64,000 nucleotides of DNA, taken from positions 62,001-126,000 of the forward strand of contig JAZKUF010000006.1 in the NCBI GenBank assembly GCA_036625225.1, read 5' to 3'. Below the pieces are notes generated by a model that saw only the letters and a program-made list of their open reading frames with translations, searched no databases and was not told the origin of the DNA. How positions within the stretch are numbered: the stretch's first letter is position 1; the number at the start of each line of letters is the position of its first letter. Of this stretch, positions 9,101 to 17,857 are shown in pieces. The stretch comes from Accumulibacter jenkinsii (GTDB taxonomy: Bacteria; Pseudomonadota; Gammaproteobacteria; Burkholderiales; Rhodocyclaceae). Both the position numbers and the translations under genes were made by a program.

Positions 9101-11647
9101 ATGCGCAAGATTAGTGACCTGGCCTACGCTTTTCTCATTCTTTTCCTTGCCCTCTCGGCCGCGGGCTCAGTGACGGCCCAGCAGATCACCGGCACGCTCG
9201 GCACGCCGAGCGCCACCACCACCCTCAGCGGCAAGCAGCTGCCAGCGCCCGAACCGGCCTTCGGCGGCGTCATCAAGAACGACGCGCTGCAGTCGAAGCC
9301 ATGGTGGGCGCCACGCATCGTGCCGCCCAGGAGCGCGCCCAACGTGCTGCTGATCATCACCGACGACGCCGGCTTCGGCGTTCCCAGCACCTTTGGCGGT
9401 GTCATTCCGACGCCGACCATGGACCGTATCGCCAACGAAGGCCTGCGCTACAACCGCATGTTCTCCACTGCGCTGTGCTCGCCGACGCGCGCTGCCCTGA
9501 TTACCGGGCGCAACCACCACTCCGTCGGTTTCGGCGTCATTTCCGAGCAGTCCACGGGTTTCCCCGGCTACAACAGCATCATCGGCCTGGACAATGCCAC
9601 CATCGGCCGCATCCTGCTCGACAACGGTTACAACACCTCGTGGTTCGGCAAGGATCACAACACGCCCGCCTTTCAGGCGAGCCAGTCCGGCCCGTTCAAC
9701 CAGTGGCCCACCGGCATGGGTTTCGAGTACTTTTACGGCTTCGTCGGCGGCGACGCCAACCAGTGGCAGCCCAACCTGTTCCGCAACACCACCCCGATCT
9801 ACCCGTTTCAGGGCAAGCCACCCGGCACCTGGAACCTGATCACTGCGATGGCCGACGAGGCCATCGACTGGGCGACGCGGATGCACCAGACCGACCCGAG
9901 CAAGCCGATCTTCATCAAGTACGCGCCGGGCGCCACGCACGCGCCTCATCACCCGACCCAGGAATGGGTGGACAAGATCAGTGCCATGCACCTCTTCGAC
10001 GACGGTTACGAAAAACTGCGCGAGCGCATCTTCGAGAATCAGAAGAAACTCGGCGTGATCCCCCAGGACTCGAAGCTCACGCCGTGGCCAAACGACGTGC
10101 TGACACCCTGGGACAAGCTCACTCCCGAAGCGAAAAAGCTCTACATTCGCCAGGTCGAAATATTTGCGGCCTACGCCGCCTACAACGACCACGAGATCGG
10201 ACGCGTGGTCCAGGCCTTCCAGGACCTGGGCAAGCTCGACAACACGCTCGTCATCTACATCAACGGCGACAACGGCACCAGCGCCGAAGGCGGGCCGCTG
10301 GGCACGCCCAATGAAGTGGCGTTTTTCAACGGCGTCAGCGTACCGGTGGACGTGCAGATGAAGTGGTACGACGTCTGGGGCACCGAGCAGACCTACAACC
10401 ACATGTCGGCCGGCTGGTCGTGGGCCTTCGACACCCCCTTCGACTGGTTCAAGCAGAACGCCTCGCGGCTCGGTGGCGTCAACCAGAACATGGTGGTGTC
10501 ATGGCCAGCGCGGATCAGGGACAAGGGCACGCTGCGCGAGCAGTTCATCCATGTCATCGACGTCGTGCCGACCATCCTCGAGGCGGCCGGCATCCAGGCG
10601 CCGGACATGGTGGACGGCATCAAGCAGAAGCCGATCGAGGGCACCAGCTTCCTCTATACCTTCGACCAGAAGAATGCCAGGGTGGCGTCAAAGCACCAGA
10701 CGCAGTACTTCGAGATGATGGGCCAGTGGGCCTTGTACCACGACGGCTGGCTGCTCAGCACCAAGGTCGACCGCGCCCCGTGGGAGGCTTTCGGTGCGGC
10801 CAACGCCGACCCGCTGAACAACCAGGTGTTCCAGCTCTACAACCTCAACAAGGACTTCACCCAATCCGACGACCTTGCAGCCAGATACCCGCAGAAGGTC
10901 AGGGAGATGCGCGCGCAGTTCCTTGCCGAGGCCAGGAAGTACCAGCTTCTTCCGCTCGATGCCTCGGTGGCGGCGCGGGTCATCGCACCGCGCCCGGACA
11001 TCACCGCCGGGCGCACCGAGTTCGTCTACACCCGCCCGATGGTCGGCCTGCCACAGGGCGACTCGCCGCTGCTGCTCAACACGTCGTACACCATCACCGC
11101 CGACATCGAGGTCCCGCCTGGCGGCGCCGAAGGCATGATGCTGACCTCGGGCGGTCGCTTCGCGGGCTACGGGTTCTACCTGCTCAAGGGCAAACCGGTG
11201 TTCCTGTGGAACCTGCTCAACCTCGAGCGCCTGAAGTGGGAAGGTCCGGACGCGCTCACCCCCGGCAAGCACACGGTCGAATTCGACTTCAAGTACGAAG
11301 GCCTGGGTGTCGGCACGCTCGTGTACAACAGCTTCAGCGGTCTCGGCCGGCCCGGCACCGGTACCCTGAAGGTGGACGGCAAGGTGGTCGCGACCAGGCG
11401 CATGGAGAAGACCCTGCCGATCATCCTGCAGTGGGACGAGAGCTTCGACGTCGGCTCAGACACACTGACCGGGGTGAACGACGCGGACTACAGACCGCCG
11501 TTCCCACTGACCGCGAAAATGAACAAGCTGACGATCAAGGTGGACCGGCCGCAGTTGTCACCCGCAGACATCAGGAAACTGCAAGCTGCCACGGCTGAGG
11601 CGCAGGACGGCAAGCCGCCGACGGACGCACAGCCCGCGAAGCACTGA
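9101..11647 (+). CDS. Periplasmic arylsulfatase
   Basis: 848-residue formylglycine-dependent sulfatase, hydrolysing sulfate esters outside the cytoplasm. ATG 9101 has a good ribosome site (AGGGAG, 4 bases upstream) and begins an ordinary Sec signal peptide (MRKISDLAYAFLILF... cleaved near VTAQ). The sulfatase core starts NVLLIITDDAGFG. The modification motif is C126-S-P-T-R, where Cys126 would become formylglycine; GITGRNHH-type wording follows. Metal ligands include the DD pair and YINGDNG. A C-terminal beta-rich region (about 650-810) resembles the extension of large arylsulfatases such as those hydrolysing alkyl or aryl sulfates. No formylglycine-generating enzyme is in the window. Followed after 53 bases by a Tat-exported protein. 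Confidence 0.9.
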   Translation: MRKISDLAYAFLILFLALSAAGSVTAQQITGTLGTPSATTTLSGKQLPAPEPAFGGVIKNDALQSKPWWAPRIVPPRSAPNVLLIITDDAGFGVPSTFGGVIPTPTMDRIANEGLRYNRMFSTALCSPTRAALITGRNHHSVGFGVISEQSTGFPGYNSIIGLDNATIGRILLDNGYNTSWFGKDHNTPAFQASQSGPFNQWPTGMGFEYFYGFVGGDANQWQPNLFRNTTPIYPFQGKPPGTWNLITAMADEAIDWATRMHQTDPSKPIFIKYAPGATHAPHHPTQEWVDKISAMHLFDDGYEKLRERIFENQKKLGVIPQDSKLTPWPNDVLTPWDKLTPEAKKLYIRQVEIFAAYAAYNDHEIGRVVQAFQDLGKLDNTLVIYINGDNGTSAEGGPLGTPNEVAFFNGVSVPVDVQMKWYDVWGTEQTYNHMSAGWSWAFDTPFDWFKQNASRLGGVNQNMVVSWPARIRDKGTLREQFIHVIDVVPTILEAAGIQAPDMVDGIKQKPIEGTSFLYTFDQKNARVASKHQTQYFEMMGQWALYHDGWLLSTKVDRAPWEAFGAANADPLNNQVFQLYNLNKDFTQSDDLAARYPQKVREMRAQFLAEARKYQLLPLDASVAARVIAPRPDITAGRTEFVYTRPMVGLPQGDSPLLLNTSYTITADIEVPPGGAEGMMLTSGGRFAGYGFYLLKGKPVFLWNLLNLERLKWEGPDALTPGKHTVEFDFKYEGLGVGTLVYNSFSGLGRPGTGTLKVDGKVVATRRMEKTLPIILQWDESFDVGSDTLTGVNDADYRPPFPLTAKMNKLTIKVDRPQLSPADIRKLQAATAEAQDGKPPTDAQPAKH

Positions 11648-11700
11648 CCGCCAACGCCGTATCCGCCCGCGATTGTGTTTGAAATATGAAAGGACTCATC

Positions 11701-12243
11701 ATGACCAGCCGTCGCAATTTCCTCGGGGCCGCTGCCCTCATCGCATCGGCAGCACCCCTCCAGACCGCATTGGCGCAGACCACCAGGGAACTCGCCAAGG
11801 AGGCAGATTTCCTGTTCGTGCAGAACGCGAATTCGATGACCTTCGACAAGACCCATGGCAAGCTGACGCTGAAAGGCATCAGCCCGGTCACGATCTTCTT
11901 CACCGACCGGCCCGAGCGTATCGCGGGCAACATGCCGACGCGCGTGTTCGTGCCGTTCTGGAGCGAGGGCAAGGATAGCTTCTCGAAAGACGCTCCCAAC
12001 GCAAACCTGTCGATCCTGGAGCAGGACCGGGTGGTCGCCGATATCGTGATCACGTTGTATAACCCGGTGCTGAAGGGTGAGGAACTCGCCTATGACGTGA
12101 AGATCCTGGAGGGCGACATGCCCGCGAAGGGCGGACCGGTGTCGCTCTTCATCGATATCATCGGCATGCCGATGACACCGCTCTCGTACGCCGGTGCCGC
12201 GCGGCGGACGGCGTACCGGCGCGCAGTCTACTGGCGGCGCTAG
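11701..12243 (+). CDS. Tat-exported protein of unknown function, arylsulfatase companion
   Basis: 180 residues. Starts with a twin-arginine signal (TSRRNFLGAAALIASA, cleavage near ALAQ), so it is probably exported folded to the periplasm. The start is ATG 11701, which has AAAGGA at the right distance; an in-frame ATG at 11686 lacks one. The mature part is beta-rich, with wording such as SMTFDKTHGKLTLKGISPVTIFFTDRPER. I do not recognise a named family. Position 53 bases behind the arylsulfatase on the same strand suggests co-transcription and a shared job, which is inference. Confidence 0.7.
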   Translation: MTSRRNFLGAAALIASAAPLQTALAQTTRELAKEADFLFVQNANSMTFDKTHGKLTLKGISPVTIFFTDRPERIAGNMPTRVFVPFWSEGKDSFSKDAPNANLSILEQDRVVADIVITLYNPVLKGEELAYDVKILEGDMPAKGGPVSLFIDIIGMPMTPLSYAGAARRTAYRRAVYWRR

Positions 12244-12352
12244 CGCGGCGCGCGGTTCGCCGACGCCTGCCCACTGAATCGAGCTCTACGGTGGGTGAGT
12301 CAGGCGCCGTAATCATCACCGAGCGAGCCGCAAAATCTCGCCAGCGAAGCCC

Positions 12353-12628
12353 TCAGTCCTCCAACTCGATCTCCGTCGCGACATGACGGCCGCCACGATA
12401 CTCGAAATCAACCTCGACTCTCTGGCCGACCCGCAGATCCTCGAAGCGATTCAGGCCATCGTCGTAGTCCGTGTCGGTAGTTGTGTAAAAGGTAATGCCC
12501 TGGACCGTAATGGTGCGATCTGCGGCATTGACCTGATCGACCACGCCCTCAATATCGTCAGCATGCGCAAGACCGCCCCAGGTCACGATCATCAATCCGG
12601 CTAAAAGCTTTCTGACGTTCATCATCAT
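12353..12628 (-). CDS. Small exported DUF5666-like protein
   Basis: 91 residues with a clear signal peptide (MMMNVRKLLAGLMIVTWGGLAHA) and a mature domain of about 65 residues reading DIEGVVDQVNAADRTITVQG ... FEDLRVGQRVEVDFEYRGG. That pattern, a short OB-like beta barrel, is typical of DUF5666 proteins; the function is unknown. Three ATG codons are in tandem at the start behind GAGGAG. It ends acidic (TEIELED). Transcribed away from the acylphosphatase start but on the same strand and 74 bases downstream of it. Confidence 0.75.
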   Translation of the reverse strand: MMMNVRKLLAGLMIVTWGGLAHADDIEGVVDQVNAADRTITVQGITFYTTTDTDYDDGLNRFEDLRVGQRVEVDFEYRGGRHVATEIELED

Positions 12629-12702
12629 GATGCACTCCTCGCCAAGATTAAAACAGGCGGCCAACATCGGGGGCCTCGTCAAGGCGGTCGTGCACCGCGC
12701 AT

Positions 12703-12996
12703 TCAGTAGGAGGCTATTTGCCGGAAGCCGGTCGGCGGGCCGATTTCGGCGGCGTTGCCCTCGTTGCAGAGAACGCGATCGACGCGCGCCATCGAGGGCC
12801 CACGCTGCGCCCAGAGCAGCAGCACGTCGATCGCCTCCTCGGAACCGCTGACCAGCGCTTCGACGCTGCCGTCGCGGCGGTTGCGCACCCAGCCGGAAAG
12901 ACCGAGCCGTTCGGCTTCGGCGCATAGCGACCAGCGGTAGCCGACACCCTGGACGCGGCCGCTGATGCGCAGCTGGCGACAGATGGCCTGACTCAT
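12703..12996 (-). CDS. acyP: Acylphosphatase
   Basis: 97-residue single-domain enzyme that hydrolyses carboxyl-phosphate bonds in acyl phosphates. The signature is plain: RISGRVQGVGYRWS near the N-terminus, with the catalytic Arg in the VQGVGYR loop, and GLSGWVRNRRDGSVEAL with the catalytic Asn. Length is normal. The ATG at 12996 lacks a strong ribosome site. Divergent from the DAB operon, with 136 bases between the starts. Confidence 0.9.
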   Translation of the reverse strand: MSQAICRQLRISGRVQGVGYRWSLCAEAERLGLSGWVRNRRDGSVEALVSGSEEAIDVLLLWAQRGPSMARVDRVLCNEGNAAEIGPPTGFRQIASY

Positions 12997-13132
12997 TCTC
13001 GGCTCCGAAGGTGTAAAAATGCGGTGAACGCGGCAAAGCGGGAAGGCACCATGGCCGCCAATCGCTGGCATAATCGTCGCCTATGAAAAGAAGAAATGCA
13101 AGGGGGGCAGTCTCGCCGCTCGACAGCGGCCC

Positions 13133-14605
13133 ATGCTGAAGGCACTGTTGCTGCTGCCGCTGCTCGGCGCCGGTCTGCTGGCGCTGTTGCCCAGCCGCAG
13201 CGTCGATCTCATGCGCCGGCTGGCGAGCCTGATCGCGGCGGCGACCCTGCTCGGTGCCGGTCTGCTGCTCGCCGACTTCGACCCGGCCAGTGCCGACATC
13301 CAGTTTTTCGAGACGAGACCGTGGAATCTCCGCGTCGGCTCGCATTTCGCGCTCGGCGTCGACGGCATCTCGCTGCCGATGGTGCTCCTGGCAACCCTCC
13401 TCTGCTTTGTCGTGATCGTCTCGTCGACCGCCATCCGCAGCGGCGCCCGGCTGTACTTCTCGCTCCTGCTGATTCTCGAATCCTCGCTGCTGATCGTCTT
13501 CACGGCGCGCGACTGGTCGCTGTTCTACGTCTGCTGGGAGTTGACGCTGATTCCCCTGTTTTTCCTCATCGACCGCATGGGAGGAGCCAACCGCCATCGG
13601 GCGGCACTCAATTTCGTGCTGTACACGCTGGGCGGCTCGGTGTTCATGCTGATCGCGCTGCTGCTGCTCTACGATGTCGCCCCTGGCCACAGCTTCGCGA
13701 TGGCCGACATGGCCGCCGGCGGCGCGCAGCTGCAGCAACCGACGCAGGTGCTGATCTTTCTCGGTCTGCTGATCGGCTTCGGCGTCAAGATGCCGATCGT
13801 CCCCCTGCACGGCTGGCTGCCGCTGGCGCACGTCGAAGCGCCGAGTCCGATTTCCATCCTGCTCTCCGGAATCCTCCTCAAGATGGGCGCTTACGGTCTG
13901 ATTCGCGCCGTCGAGACCTTGCCGGCCGCGGCGCGCTTCTTGCAGGACTGGCTCGCGCTGCTGGCCCTGATCAGCCTCGTCTACGGCGCCGTGCTCGCCT
14001 GGCGGCAGACCGACCTGAAAGCGATGATCGCCTATTCCTCGATCTCGCACATGGGCGTCGTCCTGCTCGGCATCGCTTCGCTCAACCCGGTCGGGATGAG
14101 CGGCGCGCTGACCCAGATGGTCGCGCACGGGCTCACTGCCGGCCTGCTCTTCCTGCTCGTCGGCCTGCTTTACGAACGAACGCATACGCGGGATCTCGCC
14201 GCCTACGGGTCACTCAACCGGATCGCGCCGCGCTTCGCGGTCTTTCTCGTTTTTGCCCTGCTGGCATCGGTCGGCCTCCCCGGCAGCGCCGGTTTCATTG
14301 CCGAACTGCAGGTCCTGATCGGCGCCTATGGTCGCTGGGGCGGCTGGCTGGCGCTGATGTCGATCGCCGTCGTGATCGCCGCCGCTTACGCCCTGCGCGT
14401 CATCCGCCGTCTGTCGACCGGACCCGAACGACCTTTCGGCGCCGTCCCGGCCGGCCACGTCCACTTTGCCGACCTGCAGCGCAGCGAACGTCTGGCAGCC
14501 TGGCTGCTGAGCGCGGGCATCGTCGGTATCGGTCTCTATCCGGCACCGCTGCTCGGCCTGATGGCCTCGTCGCTGGCGAGGCTTGCCCGCCCGTTCGGGA
14601 TCTGA
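13133..14605 (+). CDS. NuoM/MrpD-like antiporter subunit, first gene of DAB operon
   Basis: 490 residues, about 14 membrane helices, of the proton-conducting membrane transporter family shared by complex I (NuoL/M/N) and Mrp antiporters. Conserved ionizable positions are visible: the Glu in YVCWELTLIPLF (helix 5) and the Lys in FGVKMPIVPLHGWLP (helix 7), as well as KAMIAYSSISHMG. No complex I hydrophilic genes are nearby. The stop abuts the DabA start (TGAATG), so the two are translationally linked. Likely role: use of the proton gradient to drive the DabA reaction. Confidence 0.85.
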   Translation: MLKALLLLPLLGAGLLALLPSRSVDLMRRLASLIAAATLLGAGLLLADFDPASADIQFFETRPWNLRVGSHFALGVDGISLPMVLLATLLCFVVIVSSTAIRSGARLYFSLLLILESSLLIVFTARDWSLFYVCWELTLIPLFFLIDRMGGANRHRAALNFVLYTLGGSVFMLIALLLLYDVAPGHSFAMADMAAGGAQLQQPTQVLIFLGLLIGFGVKMPIVPLHGWLPLAHVEAPSPISILLSGILLKMGAYGLIRAVETLPAAARFLQDWLALLALISLVYGAVLAWRQTDLKAMIAYSSISHMGVVLLGIASLNPVGMSGALTQMVAHGLTAGLLFLLVGLLYERTHTRDLAAYGSLNRIAPRFAVFLVFALLASVGLPGSAGFIAELQVLIGAYGRWGGWLALMSIAVVIAAAYALRVIRRLSTGPERPFGAVPAGHVHFADLQRSERLAAWLLSAGIVGIGLYPAPLLGLMASSLARLARPFGI

Positions 14606-17600
14606 ATGACTGCGCCCGCATCTTTTGCACACGAGTCCGCCACAGCGCCGCCGCTGGCCGACGTCGCGCGCCTGCAAAGCTGCCTGCAGCACATCGCCCA
14701 TCTGCTGCCGGCACAGGCGCCCCTGCGCGATTTCGTCCATCACAATACCCTGCACGCCTTGCAGCACCTGCCCTTCGTCGACGCCTTGAGCGAAGCCGAG
14801 CGACTGACCGGCGCCCGTCCCTGGCTCGACGAAGCCCGCTGCCGGGAACTGTTCCGGGTCGGGCGCGTGGACACGAGCGACCTCGCCGCCGCCCTGCAAC
14901 AGTTGCCCGCCTGCCGCAGCGAATCACTCCTGATCAGCGGCGCGGGGCGACCCATCCGCCGCGGTGACGTGCTGCTGGCGACCCTCTGCTCCCCGCCGAC
15001 CGCCATCCCGCTTTGCCGTCTGCGCTGGCTGTTGCTGGACCAGGCCGCCACCGAGCGCCTGCAGGCCGACCTCGATCCGGTCGTCCGCAAAAAGCTGCTC
15101 ACTGCCACCGCGGCCGGGGTCGACGAGCGCTCGGCGGTCGCCGAGCTCTGGGCGGCGGCTTGCGAACTGCGCGCAGCCGCCACCGAAGCGGGGAGCCAAG
15201 CGGTGACGCCAACAACCGAAGCGCGCGCCGATCCGGCAAGCGAGGCCACCGCGCTCTGGCAGGAGCTCGTCGGCCGGCTCGGCACGCAATGGACGCCGGG
15301 CCAGCTACTCGCCCAGCTGACCGGCGAAGACTTTCGGCCAGCGCTGCAGGCGACGCTGATCCGCCACCTCGCCGCGCACCTCGACCAGGGTCTCGCGGCC
15401 TGGCACAACCCGGCGCGAGCGGCAGGGTTCTACGCCGCCTGGCGGGAAAGCGCCGGACGGGACTGGGCGTGGGAGGTCGACGAGTTCGCCGGCGTGCGCC
15501 ACGAGATCGACCGGCTGCCCGCGGATCCCCTGCAGGCGATCCTCGGCGAACTCCATCGGCTCGGTCTCGACGAGGCGCGCGGCGACGCCTGCCTGCAGCG
15601 GCTGGCGCTCGAATTGCCGGGCTGGGCCGGGATGTTTGCCTGGCGCGAGTCGCACCCGCAAAGCGGCGAGGCGCCGGTCAGCCTGGCGGATTTTCTCGCC
15701 GTTCGCGTCGTTCTCGAACGTCTCTATGGCGAACAGCTGGTCCGCCGGATCTGGGGCCTGCCGCTCGGCGCATTTGGCGCATTTGGCGCACTCGGCGAGC
15801 ATCTGGTCGCACGGCCGCCGGAGCTACAGCTGCGGCACGCTTTTGCCAGCCGGGCGCTGCCCGAGGAAATCCTCGACCGCCTGCGCCCGCTCCTCACCTC
15901 GCCGGGCGACGGGCAGAGCCTCTGGCAGGATCTGGCCGCCGACCTCGCCGCCGCCGAGCACAGCGAAGCGACCGCGGAAGAGGAAACTGCGCTCGTCGCC
16001 TGGCCGCTCTTCGTCCTTGCCCAGCGGCTCGGTCTCGGTGCGCAGGAGTTGCGGGCGCTGACGGCGAAAGGCGCCGACGCGCTGCTCGCCTGTGCCGCTT
16101 CGCTGACCCCCGCAATGCGCGGCGAGATCTGGCTGCTCGCCTATGAACGCCACTACCGGCAGCAGATCCTGGCCGCGCTCGCCGCCAACCACGGTCGCAT
16201 GCCGACGCTCGCAGGCAAGGCCGAAGCGCAGCTCGTCTTCTGCATGGATGACCGCGAGGAAGGCACCCGACGCCACCTCGAAGAAGTGAATCCGGCCTGC
16301 GAAACCTTCGGCGCGGCCGGTTTCTTCGGCCTGCCGATGCGCTGGCAGGGTCTCGATGACGAGGCCGCGAGCGCGCTCTGCCCGATCGTCGTCCGCCCGG
16401 TGAATGCCGTTCGTGAAGTCGTTCCAGCGGGCAGCGAAGCCGCACAGCGGCGACACCAACACCGGCGCGACTGGCGACTGAAATGGCAGGAGCGCCTGCA
16501 CCAGGGCAGCCGGCGGGGTTGCCTGCAGGCAACGCTGGTGATCGTCGCCGCGGCACCGGTGGCACTGCTCGCACTGCTCGCACGAACGCTGGCGCCAGGT
16601 CGCCTGGGGAAACGGCTCGGCCGCTGGCGCGAGGCTTTCGAGCGGCCCGTGCCAGGCGCCCTGCAGCTCGTCGCCGAGGCCAGCGAAGCCCGCCGCGAGG
16701 CGAGCCCCGAGGCACCGCGCGAGGGCTTCAGCGACGACGAGCAGTTGCTGCGGGTCGGCGGCTTCCTGCGCAGCATCGGGCTCACCACGCACTTCGCGCC
16801 GCTGGTCGCGATCGTCGGCCACGGCTCCGACAGCCGCAACAACCCGCATCTCGCGGCCTACGATTGCGGCGCCTGTTCGGGTCGCCACGGCGGGCCGAAC
16901 GCGCGGGTTCTCGCGGCGCTCGCCAACCGGCCGGCCCTGCGCCGGCAACTCGCGGCGCAGGGCATCATGATCCCCGAGAGCACCTGCTTCATCGGCGCCG
17001 AGCACAACACCTGCGACGAGAGCTTCGTCTGGTACGACACCGAGGCCCTGCCGGCCAGTCATCGCGCCGCTTTTGCCGGGCTGTGCAGCGATTGCCAAGA
17101 GGCAGCGCGCCGGCATGCCATCGAGCGCTGTCGCCGCTTCGCTTCCGCCCCGCGCCAGCCGTCGCCCGCGCAGGCGCGCGCGCATCTCGCCAATCGCCGC
17201 CACGACCTGGGCCAGGTGCGCCCCGAACTCGGGCACGCCACCGTCGCCGCCGCTTTCATCGGCCGCCGAACGATGAGCCGGGGCGCCTTCTTCGACCGCC
17301 GCGTCTTCCTGATTTCGTACGATCCGCTGCCCGATGGCGATGGCTGCGTGCTCGAAGCGACGCTGCTCGCGGCCACCCCGGTCGGCGCCGGAATCAACCT
17401 CGAATACTATTTTTCGACCGTGAACAACGAAGGCTACGGCTGCGGCAGCAAGGTGACGCACAACCTCGCCGGCCTCTTCGGCGTCATGCAGGGCGCCGCC
17501 TCCGACCTGCGCACCGGCCTGCCGCAACAGATGGTCGAAGTGCATGAGCCGATGCGCCTGCTGGTGATCGTCGAACAGAAGCAGCAGGTGATCGGTGCGA

Positions 17601-17857
17601 TCTACCAGCGGCAGCCGGCGCTGCAGGAACTGGTCGGCAACGGCTGGGTCATCCTCGCCGCCTGCCATCCCGAGACCGGCGCCATTGACCTCTTCAGACC
17701 GGCGACCGGCTGGCAGCCCTGGCGCGCAGAGGCCGCTGGCAGCGATGATCAGCCGCCCACTTCGCTGCCCGAGGTCGAACATTCGGCCGACTGGTTTGCC
17801 AGGCACCGCGACCCCTTGCCGCCGGCGCTGCTGCGCCGCCCGCTGGGGGGACGATGA
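14606..17857 (+). CDS. dabA: Inorganic carbon transporter subunit DabA (UPF0753/DUF2309)
   Basis: 1083-residue DabA-type protein. DABs accumulate inorganic carbon, proposed as vectorial hydration of CO2 in which DabA is a beta-carbonic-anhydrase-like zinc protein energised by a DabB membrane partner. The zinc-site residues can be seen in context: Cys546 and Asp548 in VFCMDDREE, His739 in IVGHGSDSRNNP and Cys754 in AAYDCGACSGRHGG. N-terminal family wording DFVHHNTLHALQ is also present. A run coding GAFGAFGALG (about 15770-15800) is a short 9-bp tandem repeat. The ATG follows the stop of the upstream NuoM-like gene directly, and the stop overlaps the next gene by four bases. Confidence 0.93.
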   Translation: MTAPASFAHESATAPPLADVARLQSCLQHIAHLLPAQAPLRDFVHHNTLHALQHLPFVDALSEAERLTGARPWLDEARCRELFRVGRVDTSDLAAALQQLPACRSESLLISGAGRPIRRGDVLLATLCSPPTAIPLCRLRWLLLDQAATERLQADLDPVVRKKLLTATAAGVDERSAVAELWAAACELRAAATEAGSQAVTPTTEARADPASEATALWQELVGRLGTQWTPGQLLAQLTGEDFRPALQATLIRHLAAHLDQGLAAWHNPARAAGFYAAWRESAGRDWAWEVDEFAGVRHEIDRLPADPLQAILGELHRLGLDEARGDACLQRLALELPGWAGMFAWRESHPQSGEAPVSLADFLAVRVVLERLYGEQLVRRIWGLPLGAFGAFGALGEHLVARPPELQLRHAFASRALPEEILDRLRPLLTSPGDGQSLWQDLAADLAAAEHSEATAEEETALVAWPLFVLAQRLGLGAQELRALTAKGADALLACAASLTPAMRGEIWLLAYERHYRQQILAALAANHGRMPTLAGKAEAQLVFCMDDREEGTRRHLEEVNPACETFGAAGFFGLPMRWQGLDDEAASALCPIVVRPVNAVREVVPAGSEAAQRRHQHRRDWRLKWQERLHQGSRRGCLQATLVIVAAAPVALLALLARTLAPGRLGKRLGRWREAFERPVPGALQLVAEASEARREASPEAPREGFSDDEQLLRVGGFLRSIGLTTHFAPLVAIVGHGSDSRNNPHLAAYDCGACSGRHGGPNARVLAALANRPALRRQLAAQGIMIPESTCFIGAEHNTCDESFVWYDTEALPASHRAAFAGLCSDCQEAARRHAIERCRRFASAPRQPSPAQARAHLANRRHDLGQVRPELGHATVAAAFIGRRTMSRGAFFDRRVFLISYDPLPDGDGCVLEATLLAATPVGAGINLEYYFSTVNNEGYGCGSKVTHNLAGLFGVMQGAASDLRTGLPQQMVEVHEPMRLLVIVEQKQQVIGAIYQRQPALQELVGNGWVILAACHPETGAIDLFRPATGWQPWRAEAAGSDDQPPTSLPEVEHSADWFARHRDPLPPALLRRPLGGR

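Noticed and set aside
12353..14185. Long minus-strand frame of 610 codons opposite the first NuoM-like gene
   Set aside because: Only its last 91 codons (12353-12628) look like a protein with a signal peptide; the rest is antisense to the antiporter and acylphosphatase genes, Gln/Asp/Arg-rich without conserved wording.
15824..17806. Long minus-strand frame opposite dabA
   Set aside because: Antisense shadow in GC-rich DNA; dabA motifs on the plus strand are unambiguous.
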